Shown here: one piece after another, positions 47,545 through 58,700 of the stretch
Numbering within the stretch: the stretch's first letter is position 1
How the letters are laid out: each line of letters opens with the position of its first letter
DNA from: Phaeotremella fagi
Lineage: Eukaryota > Basidiomycota > Tremellomycetes > Tremellales > Phaeotremellaceae
Length of the DNA: 64,000 bases
Direction of reading: 5' to 3'
Assembly: GCA_001599715.1 (NCBI GenBank)
Contig: BCHU01000006.1
Location: 912,765 to 976,764, forward strand
Position numbers and translations under genes: made by a program
The notes under the pieces: model-generated
Seen by the model: only the letters and a program-made list of their open reading frames with translations
Databases searched by the model: none
What the model was told of the DNA's origin: nothing

Positions 47545-49534
47545 TCAACGAGATACAACGGGCAGGTTTTCACCTTCTGTGTTGACTTTGATATCAGATG
47601 AGGACATTTCTAAAGCATCATGTCCTGCTTCCTCTTCTCCCCTGTTGTAAAGTCCACGGCGGATGTCGCGTGAATGAAGAGCGTAGATAATGCAGGAAAG
47701 CAGTAAACCGACGATAACGACTAAAGATGTTGCGTCAGGTTTGGTTTCGGTATCCTTAAACAACATGACTTACACGCCAAAGTAGCTGGGAAACCTTTTC
47801 TGAAAGACGGTGATTCCGTTTGAGGGAAGATTAAGATTGGGATCCAAGCAAGGAAAGCGTACGATAGACCATTAGACAAGGAGACCACCAGCGCACGTTC
47901 CAATGGATCGTTTTGACAGATCTCTTGGAACCATGAAAAATAAATGGCTGTGACATATTGAATACCAGTGAGCAGGAAGCCAGCTTCTGTCAAACCCAAA
48001 CTTCCTGGCCAAGCTGCGAGGATTCCGGTGGGGAGTATCGAAAGTAAAGTAGGAACCACGATCCAAACAAAACGTGAACCAGTGTAATCAGAAAGGAAAC
48101 CCCTGGTTGGATGTCAGCGCCAAGTAGAGTATGACTAATTTTACTTACCATAGCATAACACCAACAATTTGAATAACATTGAGAATGGTTGGGATAAGAT
48201 TGAGTTGGGGAACACTGAATTGGCCGGTGGATTCTGTGATGCCAATTAGCATTTCACAATGAAAATTCATAACAGCCACTTACTCAGATAAATGGCCATG
48301 TAGGCTCCACCGGAGCATCCAAGACCGTAGAAAATGTAGTTGAGAGGCATGAGATAGATGTCTGAGATATCATTAGTATCATTCAGTATTTCGATACAAA
48401 TATCTACTCACGCCAGTTTCTTAGCATTTTTTTGAAGGCTACTTTGTTGAATTGACCAGAGACAGTTACTCTACCCACTTTGGCCATTCTGAACTTTGCA
48501 AGCTCAAATTCTGCCTCAGTGAGATACCATCGTTTATGACCGTCCTTGAGATAGTCAGGAAGAAGGAAAAAGACAAGAATACCGCATGGCATGGTGATGA
48601 TTCCACAAACGATACTATTAGACCATCAGCGAATGATTATCCGGGTGAGAATAAACACTTACTAAAGCCATTGCCATCCCTGAAGCCCAGCTCTCCCATT
48701 CAAAGTGGTGTAAACTGCTGCTTGCATGTATCCAGAAAAAGCAGTCCCTCCAGCAGAAGAGAACTATGGGAGGTCAGGAATGGAATGTGTGACGTCGCAT
48801 AACACTCACATGGAATATTGCAACTCGTTTTGCGAGCTCTTTGGGTGTGTACCAGGATGCGAGCAAGTACACTCCAACGGGGAAGAAGGCAGATTCAAAG
48901 ATAGCGACCAAGAAACGAAGAGCGTACATGGTCTCAGTGTTTTTAGCACCGGCTTGAGCAAAACTGAGTACCATTGTCAATAGGATGAATCTGTTCACAA
49001 CCAGATCTTACTCACGTTAAGACGGCCCAACCAATTTCACAAAATGCCAACCAATACGATGGTCTGACCTTCTGGACGATAAGCTGCATATAATGTCAGC
49101 TTCGCTACACTCGTCACTTTATCTAGACTTACAGTTGAAGGGACCTGCATTATCGCATAGCCAGCTGTGTAAAGGGATACAGCGTAGGTATACTGATTTC
49201 CGTACCAACCTAAACTCTCTTGAAGTCCGGATACATAGGCATTGGTCACTATCATTTTACGTTAATATCTCATCAGCTTTCATTTCAAGCACTCACGATT
49301 TGTTTGATCCAAGTACTTGCAGAAATATCCCAAACACAAACAAGGTAACACAGCACAGTCGAGCTTGAAGATAAGTTTTCTTTCCTCTGGAGACTTCAAA
49401 TGGGCGTCATTATCCCAGATGAAACTTTGGAACGCTACCCAAAGGCCAGCATCTGTTCTCTTTTTGGGTAGAGCGACTGTCGCAAGTCCAGGAGGGATAT
49501 CAGTTGGTTTATCTTCCGGATATGGATTCGACAT
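47545..49534 (-). CDS. MFS transporter, DAL5/anion:cation symporter family
   Basis: ATG 49534 (MSNPYPEDKPTDIPPGLATV), many short introns, stop 47545-47547 after GENLPVVSR. N-terminal ERKLIFKLDCAVLPCLCLGY then YLDQTN and NAYVSGLQESLGWYGNQYTY are the classic start of allantoate/pantothenate-type transporters (ACS family). Later segments include ESAFFPVGVYLLASWYTPKE (helix 4) and the C-terminal KDTETKPDATSLVVIVGLLL. Twelve membrane helices expected. Candidate substrates are small anions such as allantoate, pantothenate, tartrate or amino-acid derivatives; sequence alone does not decide. Shares a divergent promoter with the ABM gene. Confidence 0.85.
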
Positions 49535-50308
49535 ATTGTTACGAAAAGATTGATAGAAGGTGTTGGGCGGATCTCCTCTTCACATGTAGACTTTATATAT
49601 ATTTCTGCGAGCGATCTCAATTCGCCTGCGTTGCGGCAATCGCCATTGAACAATGTAATGTGGTGATAAGAGGAAAGCAGATGTTCTTGACACTAATGCC
49701 TAGACCGCTGGGAAAAACAAATTAACGGACCAAATCGGTCAGGGACAAACGATGCAAAATGAGGTGCTGCGCGTAAAATTGAAAATAGCTAGACTGCTGG
49801 TGTCATGCGTGACGTGTGAAAGAGGCTCAGATGGGATGTCGGACCATATGAAGCTGATAATGAATCATTTCATACTAATTCAGAGATAAGATGTCATCTC
49901 TCAACATTCACTAGGTGATGAGAATCAATTTCCGTACTGGCTTGTTACCTATTCTTACCAGTTCTGGTAATTTTGGAGCGGAAAGGTCGGACCAAAGATG
50001 ACCAGATAGCAAAATGACAAGAGATTGCACGCGCAGATTACCAAATATCACCATTCCAGCAAAGAACAACTCATTTCTCCTGTGCAGGATGACCAATCGT
50101 AGTCAATTGTGTTAAGTATCCAACAAGAGCACCCTTGAAAGGTCCGCTGCTCCGCAATCTAAGCAATGTAATCTCTGCCGGGGATGTCTACAAAAGATAA
50201 AGCAACACTATATATATATGTATATGTGAAGCTCATGGATCGTGTTCTTCAACATCTCTCAAAGATATCAAAACAACTACCTTTTGTTGAACGCTACAGT
50301 CATCGAAA
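49535..50308. promoter_or_regulatory. Divergent promoter of DAL5-type transporter (-) and ABM gene (+)
   Basis: 774 bases, no gene. Contains HGATAR-type GATA sites at 49855-49860 (TGATAA), 49884-49889 (AGATAA), 50004-50009 (AGATAG) and 50195-50200 (AGATAA), about twice chance expectation, so weak evidence for nitrogen-type control. A TA-rich run (50209-50220) lies about 90 bases before the ABM start codon and could act as its TATA box. Confidence 0.45.
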
Positions 50309-50886
50309 ATGAGTTTTGTCAAAGTAAGTTTGGGAGGTGTTTTCCGCCACTCTCAATTTCCTTTGACGCTAAAATATGTTTTTACAGTACGTTGCCTTCC
50401 ACGCCAAGCCAGGAAAGAGAGAAGAGTTACTTGACCGTGAGTGTGATCTCTCCTTATCAAAACTCATTCACTTGGACTGACTCATCTCCTGATCAGTCGT
50501 TCTCCAAATCCGTGACGATATCCTCGCAAATGAGGCAGGAACTAAACAGTTCTTCGTCGTTGTCGATCCTCAAGACGGTGAGATCATTACCTGGCAGGAG
50601 GTATGTACCTATCTTAGAAGATTTGATGAACAAAGTAGCTGACGAACTTGCTATAGTATGAGAACGAAGCTGCTCTCGAATGTAAGTGATTTACCCATGG
50701 TATGAGTCTTAGATATTGATGAACGAAAATAGCGAGACACGAGGGAAAGACACACGCCCGTAAGTTCAAACTTCCCTGGCAGCATTTGTAAATATTGATT
50801 GGCTGACCACTCCCCATCCAGTCTGGGTATCCAAGAAGGGAGAACTTGTAGAAAGCTTCGTTTCTAGAAAACTCCCCTTCGCATAA
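50309..50886 (+). CDS. ABM-domain (quinol monooxygenase-like) small protein
   Basis: ATG 50309 with a 15-nt first exon (MSFVK). Six exons give 94 residues: YVAFHAKPGKREELLDLVLQ, GTKQFFVVVDPQDGEIITWQ, EYENEAALESRHEGKTHA, ending SFVSRKLPFA with TAA 50884-50886. This matches the antibiotic biosynthesis monooxygenase fold: HAKPGKREEL opens strand 1/helix 1, EYENEAALESRH is the helix 2 motif. Small dimeric cytosolic proteins that oxidise quinols or bind heme-like or aromatic substrates. The gene has unusually many introns for its size, as is common here. Confidence 0.85.
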
Positions 50887-51419
50887 GCAGGGTCTAGATC
50901 TATGCAGAATGATGTGGCATTTACAGGACACAAATACTGATACCTGAATGGCGCCAACAGCACGCAATCTTGAGTCGTAGAAACCCGTGAACTCGCCCAC
51001 AAATAAGGTTTAGTAGCCGACGCGATGGGAATCATCCAATCAGCATTTAAGATTTAAGAAATTTGATTTTGCCTTTCCATCAAGACTCTCGTTAATCATG
51101 CCAATCAATCTGACACTAGTGGCATAGCACAGACAATGTGTTTCATCAGCTACTAACACCATCTCTAGAGGAGAGAACAACCAGATATGGTGTTTGATCC
51201 TTCATACTATCTCACCCTATCTCAATATCGACCTCTGTTCTGCCTGACAATCTGTACCGGAAGAGACCGACAGGATAACGCAATTATCACGCCCGAAATC
51301 AGAAATCCGAAAGATTATCTTCGCATTCGTCCTATATTGCGAGATTGTTTGATTAGGTGCTGAACGACGTCTAAGTACATCTTACGTTTCTAATCACTTT
51401 TCCCATCATCATCTTCAAA
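50887..51419. other. Intergenic region before racemase-like gene
   Basis: 533 bases. The promoter of the + strand racemase gene is expected here; AGATAA lies on the minus strand near 51314. Opposite-strand frames (50614-51035) are antisense to the ABM gene end and not called. Confidence 0.35.
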
Positions 51420-52307
51420 ATGTCTTCCAGCTCTGACAAGACTCCTAAAATCGGTGTATTGCAATTGAAGACTACTTTCCCCAGACCACCTGGAGATGTA
51501 GGTCATCCAGCAACGTGGGGAGACATTCCTGTCGTCATCAGAGTTGTCGAGGAAGCAGATTCCGTCTCTGTTGTACAAGGTACATGGGGTCCTGAGCTTG
51601 TCGATGCCTTTGTCAGAGAGGGTGAGAAGTTGATGAAAGAGGAAAATTGTGTCGCTTTCGTCACTAGTTGTGGATTCGTAAGGCTCTCTCTTTCATTTCA
51701 ACTTGAAAATAGACTAAATCATTTTGACAGCTTGCGACTATGCACCCACTTCTTGCTAGTCGACTACCGTATATTGGTACATCAGCTTTAATCCAGGTTG
51801 CTTGGTTGCAAAACTCGTTCTACCCAGGTCCTGACTCCAAGGATTCTGTTGGAGTCATCACATTCAAGAAGAGTGCTTTGGTAAGTGTTGAAATTTCTGA
51901 CCTCGAAAACCCGACTAAACCCTTCATAGACTCCCAAACACTTCACAAGTGTCGGTGCTCATGCTGAAACCCCTTACGTTGGACTACCTGAAGATAAAGA
52001 TACCGCAATTTTCCGTGGTGTCCTCGACGAAAGAATTCCTTGTAAGTATCTGGCTTTAGCATTGATGATCAATCTAACGTCAATAACTCTAGACGACTAC
52101 GAAGGCATGGAGAAAGAAATCTTAGCCGCAACAAAAGATCTCTTGACCACCTACCCAAAAATCAAGGCTATCGTTCTGGAATGTACTAACATGCCTCCCT
52201 TCACTCATTCCGTTGAAAAGGCTTCTGGTCTCAAAGTCTGGGATGTCATCACCCTTGGTAAATGGCTCTATGCTGGTGCAACTCCAGTTGACTTTACCCC
52301 AAAATGA
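51420..52307 (+). CDS. Asp/Glu racemase-superfamily protein
   Basis: ATG 51420 (MSSSSDKTPKIGVLQLKTTF), three introns, stop TGA 52305-52307 after PVDFTPK. IGVLQLKTTFPRPPGDVGHP opens the fold; the two catalytic-type cysteines are in FVTSCGFLATMHPLLAS and VLECTNMPPFTHS. Middle: SVGVITFKKSAL and HFTSVGAHAE. Superfamily members racemise or isomerise acidic amino acids, hydantoins or maleate; which one cannot be told here. About 265 residues. Immediately followed by a convergent flavin oxidase, suggesting a shared catabolic substrate. Confidence 0.8.
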
Positions 52308-52460
52308 TTCGGAATAGATAGATAGATCTTATGAATTTAGTGTCCGTCAAATCTCATACAAGCCCGTGAAAAGGCAGTCATTCTCAGAGTAGTGATGCAT
52401 CCACTGTACAATGTGTATACAATACCAAGCATGTACAACCAGATTTTAAAGATGCTAAAC

Positions 52461-54564
52461 CTAAGCCTTGATGGCTACCCCAGCAAATCCTGCTGAAACC
52501 TCTTCGACACCATCAGTAGCGACGACGTCTTTTGCACCCTCAGATCCAATCTTGATAGCCCCTTTTGGTGCCCAGATCCAATCATCTTCTTCAGCCATTT
52601 CCAATGAGGCCAAGTTTCTTCCTGACATTTCACCTTCTTCTAAACCGTTGGCATGTGCTCCTGGAGCTGCGGTACGCCATTTCCACATTTCAGTGAATTG
52701 ATCAGGTTTACGTTCGAGTGAGTTTACAACGTGCTAAAGAGTATCGGTCAGCGTCTTGGCCGATTAAAAGAATCAAAGACTCACTTTACCAAGGACTGGC
52801 AAGAATTTGAATCCATGTCCTGAACCCCCAGAACAGATAAACAGAGATTGGGAGTAGTCGGGGACGTAGTCAATGACGAACTGGAAGATGGTTAGTGAAA
52901 ACACATTAAACATCCGGTCAAACGCACAGAGTTGTCCAAGGAATCAGTGTACCAGCACATTCTGGTATCGGTGATGCCGACACCCTAGAGTGGGTCAGTC
53001 ATACAAGCTTTGAAACTGCTTGGTACCCACTTGGAGTTCGGGGAATAGATCTCCAACAACCTCTTTGATATAATTGATAGCTTTCTTGGGGAGATTGACG
53101 GCTTTATCGACAGTGTATTTGGTTTTGGGAACGGAAATTCGTCTGCTCCAGATCAGAATAGTGTCAAAGGAGACAAGGATCTAACTCACTTTCCAGTCTT
53201 GGGGTGAGTTTGGTAGTTGGTCCATTTACGTCCACGATCTATTACAAGTCAGCACAACATTCGAAAATCGCAATCATCAACTTACAACCGACTTTGATCA
53301 AACCTTCAGGAGTTCTTGGGAAACCATAGAATCCTCCATACTCTGGACTGGTGTGTCCAGTCAACCCATAAGCCCAAGCAGGGAAGTTGTCGGTAGAGAA
53401 TCTGTCCCATAAATCTTGTCTGTCCTTTGGTAAGGTGATTGTGCAAACTGAACCAGCGGTGGTTTCGAGTAAAACTGAAGCTTCTGGAACAACACTTGGA
53501 GTCCAACCACCACCTGAAGTTGTTAGAAGATTCAAGAGTGAAAGTAACAGACAACTTACAGGCAACAACGACTACATCGGCAAAATGCTCTTTACCGTCA
53601 ACGGTCTTGAGTCCTTTAACTTTCTTGGAAGAACCTTCACCTTCGACAATCAATTCGTCAAATTTGCCTACTTCTGGACCCAAAACGAATTTGACTCCAG
53701 CTTTTTCAGCAAGATGTCTAGCCCATGCACATGCCTAGATATTCATCGTTAGCGGTCATTGGACTCCCAACCTCTTTACACACCTTATCAGCATAAGTTA
53801 GACCAGCAGAAGTATCGAAGAATCCATCAAGCTCGCCGTCTTTGAAGTTTTTGAAGGAGTCTCTTTTGATTTGCCAATGAGCACTTGGATCGGCTTCGTC
53901 TTTGGCGATCAATCTTTTTGTGTCTTCTTCATTTTTCTACCAAACCATGTTAGTCTAGGGCAGGCAAAAAATCAAAGCACACAAACTCACAGTGACGTGT
54001 TGATGATCACGTAAACCAGCTTCTTCTAGATAATCAAGACATTCTTGATCATAGGCCGATAGCTTAGGTCCATTTGCGAGTCTCATGAATCCACATGGAA
54101 CAAATAGTTTTGTATCTGGTGTGAGACCTGTAGGCAATTGATCTGCTGGAGTGCTGGCGATAGTTTTGTTCCAGTCCTCCCAGATAGGTCGACCAGAGAA
54201 AGCAAGATCTTGATATTGAGTTTCACTTCCACTACAAGTATGATAAGCTAAAATCAGGTGGAAAAGAAGATGTAGCTACTTACTATGAGCATCGATAGAT
54301 CTTGTTTACATCTGCACTGGCACCGTCACAACTGATAATGGTCAGCGTACGTGAACGCTCTGTACTTACCCTTGAGAAGGGCTGTAAGCGTTATCAGCGT
54401 AGGGCTGATAGTCGAAGACGGTCACATTTTTGTAACCTGTACGGGTAAGCCAACGCCAAATCGATGAGATAAGATCACCTACCATTCTTATTAAGGTGAA
54501 GAGCTGTCGATAGTCCAAAGACTCCAGCACCTACGATAGCGATTTTACTCTCTGTGGTAGTCAT
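52461..54564 (-). CDS. FAD-dependent sarcosine oxidase / fructosyl amino acid oxidase-like enzyme
   Basis: ATG 54564 opens a GxGxxG motif ([20 protein letters not shown]), a serial of short introns, and stop TAG 52461-52463 after GFAGVAIKA; about 510 residues, longer than bacterial monomeric sarcosine oxidase. Identifying pieces: [65 protein letters not shown], where the Cys fits the covalent FAD position of this family, and [12 protein letters not shown]. Oxidises an N-substituted or glycated amino acid to release H2O2 and usually a 2-oxo acid or aldehyde. A long acidic C-terminal tail ([20 protein letters not shown]) is extra. Confidence 0.88.
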
Positions 54565-55026
54565 TTTTTGGGGGGTTCTTAGGAAGAAAGTGTTCTAGAT
54601 TGATTGAAAGGATTTGACAAAGCCTCTTTAAGTGATCACACTCAACATCGGGATGAGACGCTACGGAACTCTGATCCTACTATCACGTTATCAAGATATC
54701 CACGGTTATGGGCGAAAAAAATCGGGTTAAACAAACAAACAATCGGACAATTAAACCTCGAGATAAGGTTGTCGGATTGGTGCGATATCGTCGTGATACG
54801 AAGATTGGATATTGAAAAGGGTAAATCTCGCCCCGTCAGGCGTACCGTCTGAGGACTATGCCAAGAAGGAATTAAAGGTTTATGTAGTGGAGGTCTGGAC
54901 AGCTCCGTCGAGAATAGATAGAGCCAGATAAGAAATGTGTACATAAACTTGTTGAGATCTTTTGTTCGACTATCTCTTTTTCTCCATCCCCTCTTCTCTT
55001 TCTCTACCGTTACATTTTGAATCAAC
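54565..55026. promoter_or_regulatory. Divergent promoter of flavin oxidase (-) and second DAL5-type transporter (+)
   Basis: 462 bases, no supported gene. Contains GTTATCAAG (TGATAA on minus strand, about 54689) and AGATAAGG (about 54762), two GATA-type sites, near chance level. A C/T-rich tract (54985-55010) sits just before the transporter start codon. Confidence 0.45.
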
Positions 55027-56675
55027 ATGGCTGATCTCGAGAAAACTCTCACCCCAGAAGGTGCTAAACCTCATGAAACTCAACATGCTATCACTGAGGT
55101 CGACGACGTCGATCTCTCTGTCTATCAATATACAGAGGAAGAAAGTCGTCGTATCGTTCGTAGATTTGATTGGAGAGTGAGTTTGACTTGGTCAACATCG
55201 AGACTTTTGCATGTAACTAACTTTTACCCTTAGATCCTTCCCCTCATCTGGTGTATGTCACATGTCGTTGATGTCTTTCATGTGCTAATTAATTCCTTAT
55301 AGGGGCCTACATCTTCAACTCTCTTGATAGAAGTAACGTCTCCAACGCTAAATCAGATGGTATGACCAGTGAGTACATTTTCGTCAACGTTGTTTAGAGT
55401 GAAGACTCATCAAAATTTTCAGCCGATTTAAACTTCCCCACCAACGGTTACGCCATCATGCTTTCCGTTTTCTACATTCCATTCTGTACCATGGTCGTAC
55501 CTGGTGTTATGCTTACTCGTAAAGTCGGACCTCACTGGACACTCCCCGGCTACATGATCGGTTGGGGTTCAATGGCCATCATCAACGCTGGTGGTAGTAA
55601 CTTTGCTGGTGTTTTGATCATTCGTCTTCTTTTGGGTGTCTTTGAAGCTGGTTTCGCCGCTTCCCTTATCTTCTACCTTACCACTTTCTACACCAGAGGT
55701 GAATTGGGTAAACGTATCGCCGCCTTCTACTCCTGTAACGCTTTCTCTGGAGCCTTCTCCGGTCTTATCGCCTACGGTGTTTTCCAGATGGATTCAACAC
55801 TTTGGGGTTGGCAAATTTTGTTCATCATCGAGGGAGCGTTCACTGTTGGATTCGCTATTCTCCTTGCTGTCTTCCTACCCAGATCACCAGAACATTTCCC
55901 AGGATTCACAGAAAGAGATATCCAAGTCGCCAAACTTCGTCTTTTGAAAGACGGTTCCACTGCCGTCAACACCGCTTTCGACAAGAAGAAGTTCTTCAAA
56001 CCACTCGGCGATTGGAAATTCTATGTCTTCCTCTCCATCGCTCTCTGCTACGGTATCGCAGCTTCAGTCGCTGGTAACTTCTTGACTCAAATCATTGGTC
56101 GATTCGGTTTCTCAACTGTTAAAACCAATTTGTACACCGTCGCGCCATACGTCTGTGGTACCATTGTTCTTTTGATAACTGCCTATTCATCCGACTACTT
56201 CCGTGAACGTGGTTTCCATCTTGCTTCAGCTTTCGTGTTTGTTATCGTTGGTTGTCTCATGTTGGTCGGTCTCGATATCACCAACATCAACGCTGGATAC
56301 GCCGCCGTTTTCCTCATTACATTCGGTTCGTTCACCCCATCAGTCCTTTTCCACACTTGGCATCAATGTAACGATCCAACTGAAGACGGTCGTGCATTCC
56401 GTGTCGGTGCTTTCACCTTCGGTGCCAACTTGGGTGGTATCGTTTCAGCCAACATTTTCCTCGATAAATTCGCTCCTAAATACGTCGTACCACTCGGAAT
56501 CACTGCTGCTATCGAAGGTGTAGGTTTGATCTTGGTCCTCGGTCTTAGAGCTTGGATGGCCTATGACAACAGAAAGAGAAACAAGGCTCAAGGTGTCAAC
56601 TGGCAATCCAAGGATGTTCCAACTGAAGCCCTCGCTGAGGGTCCTTCCAACCCTCTCTTCCGTCATTTCTACTAG
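55027..56675 (+). CDS. MFS transporter, DAL5/ACS family, second copy
   Basis: ATG 55027 (MADLEKTLTPEGAKPHETQH), three short introns, then one long exon to TAG 56673-56675. ESRRIVRRFDWRILPLIWWA, YIFNSLDRSNVSNAK and DLNFPTNGYAIMLSVFYIPF are the family N-terminal signature. Later GVFEAGFAASLIFYLTTFYT (helix 4), KRIAAFYSCNAFSGAFSGLI, WQILFIIEGAFTVGFAILLA, LPRSPE and TWHQCNDPTEDGRAFRVGAF follow. It is clearly a distant relative of the transporter at 47545-49534, and both flank the enzyme genes. Substrate likely a small organic anion or amino acid derivative. Confidence 0.88.
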
Positions 56676-57323
56676 ACTCTTTGGCGGATGTTTAAGGATG
56701 CGTTTGGTTTGATGTTAGTTCTGGGAGGGGAAGATTGGATGGTTTAAATTTGGTGAATTGGTGAAAATAGATTTTATAGATTCATGCCTTTCGGGGGATT
56801 AGTTGTAACGATGCAGAGTTGAGTTGATCGACTGATACTTGACTACTTCCTTGCAACTCGACGCATTCCTAGTGCCTGATAAAAAGCTCGCAGCAAGCAT
56901 TTTTAGCAAGTCAAAAACGCTTTACCCTTGCGACCGTTCGATGTTTTCCAGTGCCAAAGTGGAAGATACTGTAAGTCTTAACCACGACATCTTACAACCA
57001 TCTAAACTCGTTGTTTACAACCTCTTTCGCCAATTTGAAGCATCCCACTTTAGTGGATACAGCGTCAACACCGAAAGAAAGCTGAAATATGTCGTCTCCA
57101 TGCATGTTTGGGCAAATTCTAACTTTTGCAGTAATGTTTTAGACTCAAATAGACAAGTCTTGAAACTCGTCCCGAGTCGTGTTTAAGACCTTTTCTCTGC
57201 CAATGTGAGCGTGCTTGACTCTATAAGCCACATTGTTCAGATAAACGTTCACATAAGAAGCTCGCTTTGCTGTATGATCTATGGAAGACAAATTTCTAAC
57301 CTACTAACTCGAAACAGAACCAC
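56676..57323. other. Intergenic region between transporter and UMP kinase 3' ends
   Basis: 648 bases. A + frame (56839-57186) is led by TTG and lacks similarity. Nothing else seen. Confidence 0.4.
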
Positions 57324-58428
57324 TCAAACAGTCGTGGAAGGGAGTCGGGCATCCATCGCAGCTCTGACCTTCTGATAAACAACATCGACGGGAGGAGAGG
57401 AGTCGATCTGGAGTGGGTTAAGCTTAATATCATCATAGAGGATAACATGACTGTACTTACCTCTTCGACTTTGTTGTGTTGTCTGTAATAATCAACGACT
57501 GGCATTGAAGTCTCGACGAAAGTGCCTAGAAAATGTCAATCAGAGATATGAATGGCTATAGCGGATTGAAAACCCACGGAAACGCTTGGTGATGCTCTCT
57601 CTGTTATCATCATCTCTTCCAGAAGTTTTTCCACGCTCCAAAAGACGTTCTAGCATGACTTGTTCCGAAGTGTTGATGAAAAGGACGAAAGAAGATGGAC
57701 AGACCTAGTAGAGCACAGAACCCAGCGCGTCAGTCCAGTGTTGTGTAGTGTAGGTAGAACTTACGGCTTCGTCGAATTTATGGGCTTGATCCATTTTTCT
57801 TGGGAAACCGTCAATCAAAAATCTACCCTTGCCGTTCTCCCATGATGCAGCTAGAGGTGAACCGGCGGGGAAAGTGGGTGGTGAATCGAGTGTGTCACGC
57901 ATAGCGTTCTCGAGTAGCTGGTTACTTGGGTCAGCTGCGTTGATAAGATTTTACGGAGGAATTGACTGACCTTGACTGTCACTTCCATTGGAACGATCAG
58001 ACCGTTGGTGATGTAGTCTTTAATCATCGCTCCGTATGTTGAACCAGGTCTTTGTTGTTCTGCACGAAGTAGATCTCCAGCTGTCGATGATGGTCAGTTG
58101 ATACCCGAGTAGTGTCTCAATTGACCACTCTCCACGTACCTGAAAGATGTTTGAATCCATAGTCTGCAACCAATCTTTCACATTGTGTACCCTTTCCTAT
58201 ATCATCATCAGTGATATCCTCTATAGATTTCTGTAGTAATCACTTACCAGCACCTGGTCCACCGAGGACAAAGATCACAGTGACCTTAGAGGAATCGAAT
58301 ACAGGTGTATCACTGAAGAGAGCTGTAGGAGCTGAACTGGATTCAGCGGGAGCTGGAGCTGGAGCTGGAGCCCCTGCTTCTTCCTTCTTGGAGTGGATGT
58401 GTAAGAGATCCTTAAGTTTTTCAACCAT
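57324..58428 (-). CDS. URA6: UMP/CMP kinase (uridylate kinase)
   Basis: ATG 58428 ([20 protein letters not shown]), short introns, stop TGA 57324-57326 after [10 protein letters not shown]-loop [23 protein letters not shown]-binding [15 protein letters not shown] and [14 protein letters not shown], then [20 protein letters not shown] and lid [19 protein letters not shown]. The C-terminal [14 protein letters not shown] is typical. Phosphorylates UMP and CMP. An N-terminal extension of about 45 residues with an Ala-Pro repeat ([18 protein letters not shown]) precedes the kinase core and is not needed for catalysis. Confidence 0.92.
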
Positions 58429-58578
58429 TCTTATAGTTGTTGTACTTGTTGATTGAGACGAAAGTGAGGTGTGAAGGTAGTTACAGTGCAGTCGTTCAGA
58501 CGCGATCCAGGCAGAGGCGCAGGCCGAAAGAAGCAAGACGTGTGGCACGTGGGAGATTTTGACAGTCAAGACACTTGC

Positions 58579-58591
58579 TATATATATATAC
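58579..58591. promoter_or_regulatory. TATA-like run upstream of UMP kinase gene
   Basis: TATATATATATA tract about 150 bases before the UMP/CMP kinase start codon on the minus strand. No other evidence; could be plain AT repeat. Confidence 0.35.
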
Positions 58592-58700
58592 GTTCAATGG
58601 AAATAATTGTTTGCTCTGGACCACAACGATAACGAGCTTGGTTGCTATAGCAGAAATTCATGTCTTGCTACCTCGTCACCCTATAGAAACTCCCAAAATC

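Noticed and set aside
54604..55052. Opposing open frames in the flavin oxidase/transporter promoter
   Set aside because: They overlap each other in a divergent promoter and have no recognisable content.
56839..57186. 115-codon + frame between transporter and UMP kinase
   Set aside because: Led by TTG, not ATG, with no domain-like sequence or splice structure.
58579..58591. Calling TA runs (58579, 50209, 8408, 38300) functional TATA boxes
   Set aside because: Only 8408 and 50209 are at a fitting distance from a start; the rest are reported at low confidence or not at all as functional sites.
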